A stretch of 64,000 nucleotides of DNA from Desulforamulus aquiferis. GTDB taxonomy: Bacteria > Bacillota > Desulfotomaculia > Desulfotomaculales > Desulfotomaculaceae. Below the pieces are notes generated by a model. That model searched no databases, was not told where the DNA came from, and saw only the letters and a list, made by a program, of their open reading frames with translations. This document shows positions 53,782 to 62,527 of the stretch, piece by piece (the first letter of the stretch is position 1; every line of letters begins with the position of its first letter). Position numbers and translations under genes: made by a program. Location: assembly GCA_004143605.1 (NCBI GenBank), contig AWVY01000018.1:18286-82285 (forward strand), given 5' to 3'.

Positions 53782-55179
53782 TCAATCGCCCCCCGCCAGG
53801 TTTCTTTCATTTTAGATACGGGTAGATTAACCAAATTCCCGCCGCAACCTGTGCAGCCGGGGTTAACTACGTTAATAATCAAAGCACTGCCCGACACTTT
53901 ACCCAATTGGGTAAAGGGAATTTCTCCCTCCACCAGCTTTTTAACCAGTTCTACCCCCTGCTTACTGTCCACTGAGACAACTATCCGGGACTGGGTTTCT
54001 CCAAAGAGCAGTGTATCTCCCCTGAACCTGCGGACCATAGTAATATCCGCACCAATATCCCCGGCAATACAGCTTTCGGCCAGGGCTGCCCCCAGACCAC
54101 CCAGGCAACAGGGCTGAGCAGATTTAATCAATTCATTGCTTATTTCTTTAAGCACAAAAGCCTGCACTCGCTTCTCCAATAACAGATTCAGTGCAGGTGG
54201 TTTTCCCACTTCTAGGCCAAAGTGCAATTTAAGGTACTCACTGCCACCAAGTTCAGGCAGATTGTCTCCCAAAAGGAAGATAAGATCCCCCTCGTCTTTA
54301 AAACCTGGTCCAGTATAACTATTTAATGTATTAGCAAGGCCTGCCATTCCAATAACCGGCACCGGGTAAGCATGGCTTTCTTCCACAGCCTGCCGGCTAA
54401 CGGCTGATATGCCTAAAGATTGCCTGGCTTCCTCAAGACCTTGCTTGCATTGTTCCAGAGACCAATGGGACTCCGGAGTATCCATAATACCATTATTCAG
54501 GCAAATACCGGCATTAACAGGCTGAAGCCCCGCACATACAAGCCTGCGGGCCATCCCTGCCATTGCTATAGCAGCACCTCTCCTTGGGTCAAGGAAGCAA
54601 TAGCGGGGGAAACTGCCTAAGGTTAGGCCCACATTGTTAAAAGCTTCTATTTTAATCACTGCTACTGAAGACCAGTTTGTCACCGATTCTCCAAGGTCAT
54701 TTCGGCCAATTATTTGTTGAAACAAGGCTCCCTTACCGGCAATATTTGGTGATGCCAGCAACTTTAACAGCAGTTCATTATAATCATCAGGAAAATTTAA
54801 TGTATCAAGATTGTAGTTCCAGGTACTTTGCAGATTAGCAGGTGGGGTTGGCAATAGTTCAGCTTCATCAAGGATAATATTATTAGTCAAGTCTTCATCA
54901 GCTTGTCACTCATGCCCACCAGCATAACATTTACGATAGCCCTTTCATGGAGACTATTAGAAAATCCCACTTCTCCAGCCACAGGTAAATCTAACCGACC
55001 GGCCAAATTTGCAACTTGGTCCGCTGCTTCATTAATTTTAAGATATGTCTCTGGACTAGTGGGCTTATCAAAAAGAAACCGGCCAGGAGGGCCAGGGGTG
55101 TGGCCCTCCTGTAATTATCTTGCAGGTTTTTTTCAAATTCACCCTTTTCCTTTGATAAAGGCTTGATACTTATAATCAT
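53766..55179 (-). CDS. Shortened PurL-like (AIR synthase-related) protein, frameshifted, possibly degenerate
   Basis: About 470 residues aligning only with parts of PurL (normally about 735). The N-terminal piece ATPLALLAG and DKPTSPETYLKINEA, then LDLPVAGEVGFSNSLHERAI, matches the middle of the first half. The next piece (LLLKLLASPNIAGKGALFQQ, then SFPRYCFLDPRRGAAIAM and LVCAGLQPVNAGICLNNG) matches the second half. The first 190 residues and the linker carrying part of the ATP site are missing. The usual SDGGLAVALAE is CLGGLGAALAESC, losing the conserved Asp. Frame changes near 55070 and 54895. purS and purQ, normally adjacent, are absent. It is either a decayed copy or a non-catalytic PurL paralogue; a functional FGAM synthase must be encoded elsewhere. 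Confidence 0.6.
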
Positions 55180-55210
55180 GACCATCCTTTTCCGGCAAAT
55201 CTTTCGCCTG

Positions 55211-55917
55211 CTATTCTCCGGTCAATCTCCGCAGTACTTCCTGGTATGCACCTTCCACATTGCCCAGGTCACGGCGGAAGCGGTCCTTATCAAGCTTTTC
55301 ACCTGTATTCTTATCCCAGAAGCGGCAGGTGTCCGGCGAAATTTCATCACCTAGTATAACCTGACCCTTGTGAATGCCAAACTCAAGCTTATAGTCAATG
55401 AGATCGATATTAACAGGAGCCAGATATTCCCTCATAATGTCGTTAACCTTTAGGGCAGTTGTCCTGATAAATTCCATTTGCTCGGGAGTAGCTAAGTCTA
55501 GGGCTGCTATATGGGAGGCATTAATCAAGGGGTCACCCAGGGCGTCATCTTTGTAGTAGTATTCCAATACAGTTTTGGCCATTACAGTACCCTCTGCCAA
55601 GCCCAATCTTTTAGCCAGAGAGCCTGCAGCAATATTTCTTACCACTACTTCTACCTTAATAATTTCCAGAGCCTTAACAATCATCTCACGATCATTGACC
55701 AGTTCAACAAAGTGGTAGGTATGCCTTTACTTTCCAGCATTTTGAAGAATACAGCGGAAACCTTGTTGTTTACTACACCCTTATTGTCAATGGTTCCCTT
55801 CTTCTCACCGTTAAAGGCTGTGGCATCATCCTTATATTCCACCCAAAAGAAGTCCGGGCTGTCGGTACGGTAAACCTTTTTAGCCTTACCTTCATAAATC
55901 ATCTCTAATTTATTCAT
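55211..55917 (-). CDS. purC: SAICAR synthetase, frameshifted
   Basis: About 235 residues. [20 protein letters not shown], then [20 protein letters not shown] at the N-terminus; [40 protein letters not shown] and [18 protein letters not shown] with the substrate-binding residues. One frame change near 55715 (expected [13 protein letters not shown]). It joins aspartate to CAIR. Between purB and the PurL-like gene. Confidence 0.95.
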
Positions 55918-55939
55918 CTTAATATCCTCTCCCTACGAT

Positions 55940-57229
55940 TTATAATCCAAACCGGGCATAAATATCATCAACATGCTTCAGGTGGTAATTATAGTCAAAG
56001 AGTCCGGCCAAGTCTTCCTGGTTCAAATGCTCCATAACTTCAGCATCCCCTTCCAGAAGTTCCTGAAATTTAGAGCCTGTACGCCAGGCCTCCATGGCAT
56101 TACGCTGTACTAGCTCATAGGCCTTTTCCCTCACCAGCCCCTTATCCACCAGGGCCAGCAGGACACGCTGTGAAAAGACCAGACCAAGGGTTTTCTCCAG
56201 GTTGCGCATCATGTTTTCCGGGTAAACCAAAAGTTTTTCCATAATGCCTGTAAACTTATAGAGCATGAAGTCAAGGGCGGTGGTGCTGTCAGGAAGTACC
56301 ACCCTTTCTGCCGATGAGTGGGATATATCCCGCTCATGCCACAGGGTACATTATCCAGACCCACCAAGGCATTGGCCCTAACCACCCGGGCAAGGCCGGA
56401 AACATTCTCAGCAGTAATAGGATTACGCTTGTGGGGCATAGCTGAAGAACCCTTTTGTCCCTTATTAAAGTATTCCTCCGCCTCCAAAATATCGGTTCTT
56501 TGTAAATTTCGTATTTCAGTGGCGAACTTATCCAGGGAGGATGCAATAATTGCCAGGGTGCAAAGGTACTCAGCATGTCGATCCCTTTGGAGGATTTGGG
56601 TTGATACCCTGGCCGGTTTTAAACCAAGCTTCTGGCACACGTGGGCTCGATGGCCGGCTCGATATTGGCATAGGTGCCCACCGCTCCGGAAATGGCCCCA
56701 ACACTCACGGTTTTAATGGCCTTTTGTAGCCTTTCCATATTTCTCTCTGTCTCAGCAACCCAAAGCAGCATTTTGAGCCCGAAGGTCATGGGCTCTGCAT
56801 GGATACCATGGGTACGGCCAATCATTAAGGTTCCCCTATGTTCTACCGCCTTCTCCAGTAAAACCTGGCGCAGTCTTTCCAAGCGCTTAAGGAGAAGTTC
56901 CCCTGCCTCCTTCATACGGACACACTGGGCAGTATCCACCACATCCGAGGATGTCAGACCCATGTGTATATACTTAGAGTCCTCTCCCACATTCTCTGCC
57001 ACACAGGTTAAAAAGGCTATAACATCATGCGGGTAACAGCCTCAATCTCCAGTATACGATCTACTGAAAAAGCAGCCTTTGCCTTGATATTCTTCAGGGC
57101 CTGCTCCGGGATTTGGCCCAGCTTAACCATTGCTTCACAGGCAGCAACTTCAACGTCCAACCATTTTTGAAACTTGTTCTCATCAGACCAAATTTGCTTC
57201 ATTTCCGGCAGTGAATAACGCTCAATCAT
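55940..57229 (-). CDS. purB: Adenylosuccinate lyase, frameshifted
   Basis: About 429 residues of the fumarase/aspartase superfamily. [20 protein letters not shown] at the start, [39 protein letters not shown] with the catalytic His, and the signature [20 protein letters not shown] with the catalytic loop serine. Frame changes near 57010, 56635, 56320 and others. It acts twice in purine synthesis, on SAICAR and on adenylosuccinate. Between purE and purC. Confidence 0.94.
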
Positions 57230-57266
57230 TTAACAGAACATCCTCCAATCATAAGTGCAAAACTAT

Positions 57267-57776
57267 TTAAACGGCTAGATAACCCTCCACACCCAGTTCC
57301 TTCACTTTGGCGTCCTTTGCTTCAACTTCCTGGACCATTTCTTCTTTATACTGGTAGAGTTTTTCCTTAATAGAGTTGTCGGTGGTGGCAATGATTTGGG
57401 CAGCGAGAATGGCAGCATTCTTGGCCCCGTTGATGGCTACCGATGCCACTGGGATTCCAGGGGGCATCTGGGCTATGGAATATAGGGCATCAACTCCGTC
57501 CAGCGCACCGGATTTTACAGGCACTCCAATTACAGGCAGCACTGTGTGGGCAGCAATAACTCCAGGCAGATGAGCAGCCAGCCTGCTGCGGCGATGATGA
57601 CTTTCATCCCCCTGGACTCGGCAGCCCTTGCATAATGGGCAGTCTTATCCGGGGCCGGTGGGCAGAGGAAATATTCATTTCATAGGTGATACCAAACTTT
57701 TCTAATACCTTTACTGCATCCTTCATCATCGGCAAATCGGAGTCGCTGCCTAGTACAATACCTACCATAGCTGTCA
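57267..57776 (-). CDS. purE: N5-carboxyaminoimidazole ribonucleotide mutase, frameshifted
   Basis: About 169 residues. [20 protein letters not shown] at the N-terminus, then [16 protein letters not shown], and after frame changes near 57650 and 57560 the C-terminal half [20 protein letters not shown], followed by [20 protein letters not shown]. The GSDSD and SAHR motifs are those of PurE class I. No purK follows; Firmicutes using this pathway may have it elsewhere. Starts at 57776. Confidence 0.92.
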
Positions 57777-57801
57777 TTCTAATAAATACCTCCTATATCT
57801 T

Positions 57802-59172
57802 TTATTCGCCGCCCAGGAAGAGATAGCGGCTTACCACTAACACAAAAAGTATATACATCATCCAGTGAACTTCTCTGGCTTTACCAGACAAAACCTTGAG
57901 GGCAGTATAAAAAACAATGCCCGCCGCAATACCATTGGCAATACTAAAGGTGAAGGGCATCAATGTAATTGTCATAAAGGCCGGAAAGCCCTCGCTAAAA
58001 TCATCAAAATCAATTTCCCGCACCGCTGATACCATCAGCACCCCTACGATAATAAGGCCGGGGATGTGGCGGCACCCGGTATAAGCAGTGCCAAGGGCGC
58101 TAAACCCAGGGCCAGTAGAAACATCAGGCCTGTGGTAACCGCAGTTAAACCGGTACGTCCGCCCTCACCAATACCTGCGGCACTTTCTACATAGCAGTGA
58201 TGGTGCTGGTTCCCATAAGGGCACCAAAGGAAACCCCCCATGGCGTCAACCATCATAGCTTTGCCGATTTTAGGTGATTGTCCATTCTTGTCCAACAATC
58301 CAGCCTTATCTGCAGTACCCACCAGGGTGCCAAAGGTATCGAATAGCTCAACAAAGGTAAAGGTAAATACCACCGTCCAGATACCTAGATTTATTGCTCC
58401 CATGATGTCAAGCTCAAACACATGTAGGTTCTCAAAATCAGGCAAGGCAAAGGGAGAGAACTGCTCAGGTATTACCGTTACTCCCATTGGGATACCTATC
58501 AAGGTGGATGCCAATATACCTATCAAAAGGGAACCTTTCACCCGATTAGCCATTAATATTGCAGTAATGGCCAAGCCTATCAGGGTAAGTAAAGCATTGG
58601 GGTTATGAAAGGAACCCATTAGGGTATTCCACTCAAAGGACTGTAATGTAGCTACCCCGTCAGTTTCTAGGGCTTGTAAAGTTGGTGGAATCACAGGGCC
58701 AATCTTTACAACAGTCAGTTCAGCCATTTTTAGTCCTATAATGGTAATAAATAAACCTATACCAACTGTAATAGCCCGCTTAAGGGAATTAGGTACTGCT
58801 TCTACTAAAATCTGCCTAACCTTGGTTACTGTAAGAATTACAAATATTACACCGGAAATAAATACTGCACCAGGGCTACTTGCCAGGGAATTCCTACCCC
58901 CTGTACTGCCACCGCCGCGAAGAAGGCATTTAGTCCCATGCCTGGTGCTAAGGCTATGGGGAAATTTACAAATAGACCCATGGCTATAGTAACAACACCG
59001 GCGGCCACTGCCGTGGCAAAAAATACTGCATTTTTATCCATCCCGGTAGCGGAAAGAATGTTGGGGTTAAGGAAGAGAATATAGCCATGGTCATAAATGT
59101 TGTGAGGCCCGCAATAATCTCTGTCCTTACGGTGGTTTTGTTCGCTTTTAATTTGAAAAGTTGTTCCAGCAC
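57802..59172 (-). CDS. NCS2/AzgA-type guanine-hypoxanthine permease, frameshifted
   Basis: About 456 residues with 12-14 hydrophobic segments. MLEQLFKLKANKTTVRTEII, then AGLTTFMTMAYILFLNPNIL and VNFPIALAPGMGLNAFFA are diagnostic for the PbuG/PbuO/AzgA group; FVELFDTFGTLVGTADKAGL also fits. Frame changes near 59080, 58850, 58740, 58250 and 58045. It probably imports hypoxanthine/guanine by proton symport. It is the first gene behind the ykkC leader, so uptake and synthesis of purines share one control point. It starts at 59172 after AGGAGGACTTGCC. Confidence 0.88.
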
Positions 59173-59286
59173 CTGGCAAGTCCTCCTAGCAAAAAGTCTG
59201 TTGCCAAGTATTATTACCTGCTGGAAAATAGTAATGCATTAACAGGAAGGGTGTGCCCTTCAGAATCAGGAAAATCAGCTATAAGT

Positions 59287-59460
59287 ACAAAAAAGCCCAG
59301 AACGATAAGTTTCATTCTCAGCGAGTGAAACCTACCGCCTGGGCTTTTATCCCTCTGGTGTAGCGCAAATGCGCCTGTACCGCTTGGACCGAACCAACTC
59401 CCTATGGAGCTGTGGAACCCTAGGTACACTTTCCCTCCCGTACTCAATACCGGTACACCC
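59287..59460 (-). promoter_or_regulatory. ykkC-family riboswitch, probably PRPP type, with terminator
   Basis: Read leftward, the leader contains the ykkC core words: ACCTAGGGTTCC (59424-59413), GGTTCGGTCCAAGCGG, GCGCATTTGCGC hairpin, and ACACCAGAGGGATAAAAGCC (to about 59342). An intrinsic terminator overlaps the 3' end: AGCCCAG (59345-59339) pairs with CTGGGCT (59300-59294), then TTTTTTG. The ykkC subtypes bind guanidine, ppGpp, PRPP or others. The position before a purine permease and purine synthesis genes indicates the PRPP subtype, which would turn the operon on when PRPP is plentiful. Subtype was not proven from bases. Confidence 0.85.
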
Positions 59461-59499
59461 CCGGAAATATACGGAATATAGATTAAATTGTACAATCAC

Positions 59500-59528
59500 A
59501 TACTAGCAAGCCAGTCAAAGTTTGTCAA
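59500..59528 (-). promoter_or_regulatory. Sigma-A promoter of the purine operon
   Basis: TTGACA (59528-59523), 17 bases, TAGTAT (59505-59500) on the minus strand; transcription would start near 59493, just ahead of the ykkC aptamer. Confidence 0.8.
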
Positions 59529-59810
59529 CTGAGCAAAGGCAAATTAAATCAAAACTTGACAAGATTTTAACGCAACTTAATATATATTTAAATTTGCCAC
59601 TTAAATATTAATTTAAATAAAGTAACCAACTCCTTTCCGCAGCCAAAATATTATTTCTGAGGATAAAATTAAATATATTTTGGTTCTAAAAAGCAAGAAC
59701 TTTCATATTAATAATATGTAGTCTTTGTAAATGACTAAAAGGAAAATCATTCCTTAGTTGTAGACACGTAGTATTTTTTATGATATTATGATATACTATC
59801 TTAGTAAAGG
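59529..59810. other. AT-rich gap between the purine operon and the accessory region
   Basis: No gene seen. It probably holds the promoter of the microprotein gene downstream: TATACT at about 59793 and a TATTAT-like word near 59784 are candidate -10 boxes. Confidence 0.3.
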
Positions 59811-59820
59811 AGGGATGAGT

Positions 59821-59901
59821 GTGACGAAGGAATTAATTAATAAGATTCTTGAAGAAATCGGGTTAGAAGTAATACCCAAAGAAAACACAAACACAGAGTA
59901 A
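59821..59901 (+). CDS. 26-residue microprotein of unknown function
   Basis: A GTG start lies 7 bases after AAAGGAGGG and reads TKELINKILEEIGLEVIPKE followed by six polar residues to a TAA at 59899. The first half would be an amphipathic helix. A clear terminator follows at once, so the unit looks like a real short gene: good ribosome site, own terminator and AT-rich promoter region. An ATG four codons earlier in effect touches the ribosome site and is less likely. No known family recognised. Confidence 0.45.
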   Translation: MTKELINKILEEIGLEVIPKENTNTE

Positions 59902-59950
59902 AAAAGCCGGAGGCTAGACTGAAGAGTTACGCCTTCGGCTTCTGTGTTTT
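59901..59950. terminator. Bidirectional terminator
   Basis: AAGCCGGAGGC and GCCTTCGGCTT form a strong stem (one mismatch pair), with A-rich and T-rich flanks. It separates the microprotein gene from the convergent peptidase gene. Confidence 0.75.
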
Positions 59951-59952
59951 TA

Positions 59953-60408
59953 TTATTCCTCCTCAACCGTCCATTCTTCATCCCAGTTCATTATTTTACT
60001 GATTTTCTTTGAGTTATGATTAATAAACCTGGTTGCAAACCTATCAGCATCCTCTTCGGATTTTTCATCATCATTTCTTAAATAGTTATTTACCAGTTGA
60101 TACCTATGCCTTAGTTCATGGGCTAAAGCGTGCAAGGAATATAGCTGCTTACTATGCAGGTCATCGCCGTCATCAGTCTGGGCAAAAATAAAAATATATA
60201 CTATATCCAGGCTTTCATCATAACAACCTTCCAGCTCACCCCTAAGCTCCTCCAAAGAAAAGTTAAAGCATTTGGAATAAAACCTGAGAATGTCTAGTTT
60301 CGTTTCATAAATAACGATTTTTCTAGGTTTATAATCCTGACCCATTAATTTGATAATATCTTCCAGCTGTTTATTTGTAATATAATTTTGGTTGTTTAAT
60401 ATTTTCAT
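59953..60408 (-). CDS. Small zinc metallopeptidase-like protein
   Basis: A 151-residue protein with HALAHELRHRYQ, an HExxH zinc site (HELRH) at about residue 95, and a downstream acidic segment KSEEDADRFATRFIN that could provide the third ligand. The layout recalls short zincins of the ImmA/IrrE or DUF3920 groups found in Firmicutes and mobile elements. No signal peptide, so cytosolic. Substrate unknown. Uninterrupted; ATG at 60408. Confidence 0.7.
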   Translation of the reverse strand: MKILNNQNYITNKQLEDIIKLMGQDYKPRKIVIYETKLDILRFYSKCFNFSLEELRGELEGCYDESLDIVYIFIFAQTDDGDDLHSKQLYSLHALAHELRHRYQLVNNYLRNDDEKSEEDADRFATRFINHNSKKISKIMNWDEEWTVEEE

Positions 60409-60646
60409 GACTTTATGATGCCATTTTCCAATAATAAATACAATGGAGTAAATAATAAAACCTCCAAGAATTGCTTTACTGCCTATTTATATTGCATTTA
60501 TTATTTACAATTGATAATTCATTAGTACTTTAGTGGATTTTCAGCGTTCCATGTCACTGAAATCAGCAAAAATCAGCTTCTAAAAATATTAGTTTTTAGT
60601 ACGCCTGATTTACTTATAACTATATTATTTTTATTGTCAACTTCAG
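60409..60646. other. AT-rich gap, no gene seen
   Basis: No start with a ribosome site and no strong hairpin with T-run is evident. AATCAGC-like words repeat near 60559-60585. Confidence 0.3.
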
Positions 60647-60949
60647 TTATTTTAGCTGCTTTGTTACATCCATCTTAGCATACAAAATTCTGTGGATTTC
60701 AACAATTTGTTCCTTCACAATATAAAAGACCAGATACTTATCAATCACCATTCGCCTGTAACGAAAGCCCATGACTTCAATCGGATATTCTCCACACATA
60801 AAAGGAAATTCCTTTAATGTGTTAATTTTGCCAATCACCCTGTCATACTGCTTCAGAGATGTTTCTGGACTGTATTCAGACAGGTAATCAATCATATAGC
60901 CCAAATCAATCCGAGCAGCAGGAAGCATCTTGATTTTATAACTTTTCAA
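60647..60949 (-). CDS. RelE/ParE-family toxin
   Basis: A 100-residue protein with the RelE/ParE pattern: KMLPAARIDLGYMIDYLSEY at the N-terminus, CGEYPIEVMGFRYRRMVIDK and YLVFYIVKEQIVEIHRILYA near the C-terminus, where Arg residues of the active cleft lie. It overlaps the antitoxin gene by 14 bases, the usual toxin-antitoxin arrangement. RelE members cut mRNA in the ribosome and ParE members act on gyrase; which applies is not clear. Confidence 0.88.
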   Translation of the reverse strand: MKSYKIKMLPAARIDLGYMIDYLSEYSPETSLKQYDRVIGKINTLKEFPFMCGEYPIEVMGFRYRRMVIDKYLVFYIVKEQIVEIHRILYAKMDVTKQLK

Positions 60950-61208
60950 GAAGTTTATTCCTCATTTCGGATGCCACTTCATCAAAATCATACCGAACAT
61001 CAGTCGTTTGGGCTTCAACTGCCGCTTGCTTCAGCTTATCATAAATCATAACTTCTAACTGCATCTTTTCATAGGCTTCAATGCTCATGACAACCATATC
61101 ACCATATCCGTTCTTGGTCAAAAACACAGGTTCAGCGGTTTCATGCACCAATTTGGAAATATCAGCAAAATTATTCCTCAAATCAGATACTGGTCTTATA
61201 TGTGGCAT
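60936..61208 (-). CDS. Phd/YefM-family antitoxin
   Basis: A 90-residue protein. MPHIRPVSDLRNNFADISKL, then TAEPVFLTKNGYGDMVVMSI and EAYEKM, is the Phd/YefM DNA-binding and dimerisation fold. The C-terminal part (60-90) is charged and should wrap around the toxin. It is first in the leftward pair and likely represses its own promoter at the palindromic region just upstream. Confidence 0.9.
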   Translation of the reverse strand: MPHIRPVSDLRNNFADISKLVHETAEPVFLTKNGYGDMVVMSIEAYEKMQLEVMIYDKLKQAAVEAQTTDVRYDFDEVASEMRNKLLEKL

Positions 61209-61227
61209 ACGCTCACCCCTTCATTAA

Positions 61228-61258
61228 TTTATCATAATTTTATCATAATCACGATAAA
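61228..61258 (-). promoter_or_regulatory. Promoter/operator region of the toxin-antitoxin pair
   Basis: TTTATCATAATTTTATCAT is a repeated TTATCATAA-type word followed by CACGATAAA; TTTATC and GATAAA form an inverted repeat. Read leftward it holds a TATGAT-type -10. A probable autorepression site. Confidence 0.45.
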
Positions 61259-61366
61259 CGAACAATCATGCCTCCTGCGGAACTCTTATGTTTTGGGCAA
61301 CTGTATAAATCTTCTGTTAGAATTCTTCTAGTGAACTTCTAAGTACTCAAACCTTATCGGATACAG

Positions 61367-61558
61367 TTACTTTATTTCGTAAGGGTTAATATTCAGGTGC
61401 ACTGATGTAGATTTGTAAATTAAAATGGTACAAAATAGGCATTTTTTTCTCAAATGGAAGATTTTGGCCCAGTCGGCTGTCATACCGTCGTGGCTGTATA
61501 CGCTGCTTTCTTTTCTTCCCTTGATTTTTATTAACCTAAATTCTTTTAACTCTTTCAC
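61367..61558 (-). CDS. Hypothetical protein, doubtful
   Basis: A 63-codon frame starting GTG (KELKEFRLIKIKGRKESSVY) behind a weak AGGT. It lies 45 bases downstream of the SLOG gene in the same direction. It contains two Cys (KKCLFC) but matches nothing I know, and part of it may be out of frame owing to an indel. Gene or chance frame cannot be decided. Confidence 0.3.
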   Translation of the reverse strand: MKELKEFRLIKIKGRKESSVYSHDGMTADWAKIFHLRKKCLFCTILIYKSTSVHLNINPYEIK

Positions 61559-61603
61559 TATATACCTGACTGGTAACTACCAAATTAATTTGAGAATCAA
61601 CAG

Positions 61604-62064
61604 CTAATCTGCCACATTGATAACATGCAATCCTTTTCGCCTTGCATATCTCACTGTTCGATCTGTACCGCTAAGTGTATGCAACAAAGCACAAATGCAA
61701 TAAGCTGAGCAATCAACGATATAGCGATTACGTTTTTTCATACAGCCATTATGGTATTCTTCCAATACATAAATAATCTCATCAGCTTCTGCCAATAGAT
61801 TATTATAGAGTTCCCTTTGCTCTGCACTCCAAAGTTTATCCTGTTTTGCAAAATTAGCCTAACACCTCTCCCCATTTCTTTCTTGGCAATAATTAGTGAA
61901 GCTGCAACTTGCTCAAACCCAAAAGACCCACCGGAAATAAAATTTGTTACGCCTTTACTTATGAGGTTATCTATCTCATGGTTGAGGCGCTTTATTATGT
62001 GTTCAATTTTCTCTTTTGGTAGCTTGCGGTGTCCGGTGAAGCAGCAGGTATTTAATTTGTTCAC
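61604..62064 (-). CDS. SLOG-fold nucleotide-binding protein (DUF1273/YpsA-like), frameshifted
   Basis: About 153 residues. It begins MNKLNTCCFTGHRKLPKEKI, where TGHR is the family signature, and has VTNFISGGSFGFEQVAASLI. After a frame change near 61860 it continues YNNLLAEADEIIYVLEEYHN, CMKKRNRYIVDCSAYCICAL and a C-terminus RKGLHVINV. SLOG proteins bind nucleotides or nucleotide-derived ligands and occur next to mobile and defence genes. Function here unknown. Confidence 0.72.
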
Positions 62065-62183
62065 TTCATTCTACTCCTCCACAAAATATTGTGCACTTAA
62101 TTTTAGTGCATATGCTAATACTATCATAAAATGCACTTAGAATAAATGTGTAATTAGTGCATTATTAGTTGGTGAGGTTGATT

Positions 62184-62363
62184 GAATTGAATAAAAATAA
62201 GCACATCAGTATTAGAATCGATGAAAAAGTATTGCAAAAATTTCATTATGTCGCAAAATACGAAGACCGTTCCGCAAGTGGTCAGATCATGTTTCTTATC
62301 AACAACTGCATCCGAGAATTTGAAGAAAAACACGGAAAAATTGAAATACACGATAAGAGATAA
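62184..62363 (+). CDS. Ribbon-helix-helix (Arc-like) DNA-binding protein
   Basis: About 59 residues starting TTG at 62184 after GGTGAGG (a GTG at 62169 is an alternative). NKNKHISIRIDEKVLQKFHY is a ribbon-helix-helix strand and helix, followed by YEDRSASGQIMFLINNCIRE, the second helix, typical of Arc/CopG repressors. It is divergent to the SLOG gene, so it may repress that promoter. Alternatively a stray plasmid or integrative-element gene. Confidence 0.65.
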   Translation, partial: ELNKNKHISIRIDEKVLQKFHYVAKYEDRSASGQIMFLINNCIREFEEKHGKIEIHDKR

Positions 62364-62527
62364 TTTGGCAAATTAATTTATAGGAGCATAAAACCCGTAA
62401 TAACTTATAAAAATCTAAATATGCTTACAAACCAGTATCCAGAAAACTGAGAGTGCCTTAACCTTCGTATCAGGTTGTTATCAACAGATAAAAAAAGACC
62501 CCGAAATCCTTGATTTACCGAGTAAAG
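62364..62527. other. Gap before the insertion sequence
   Basis: No gene or hairpin recognised between the ribbon-helix-helix gene and the left end of the IS. Confidence 0.3.

Noticed and set aside
54991..55185. Independent short purS gene upstream of the PurL-like gene
   Set aside because: Read across the frame change, the segment matches the PurL first half (DLPVAGEVGFSNSLHERAI), not PurS.
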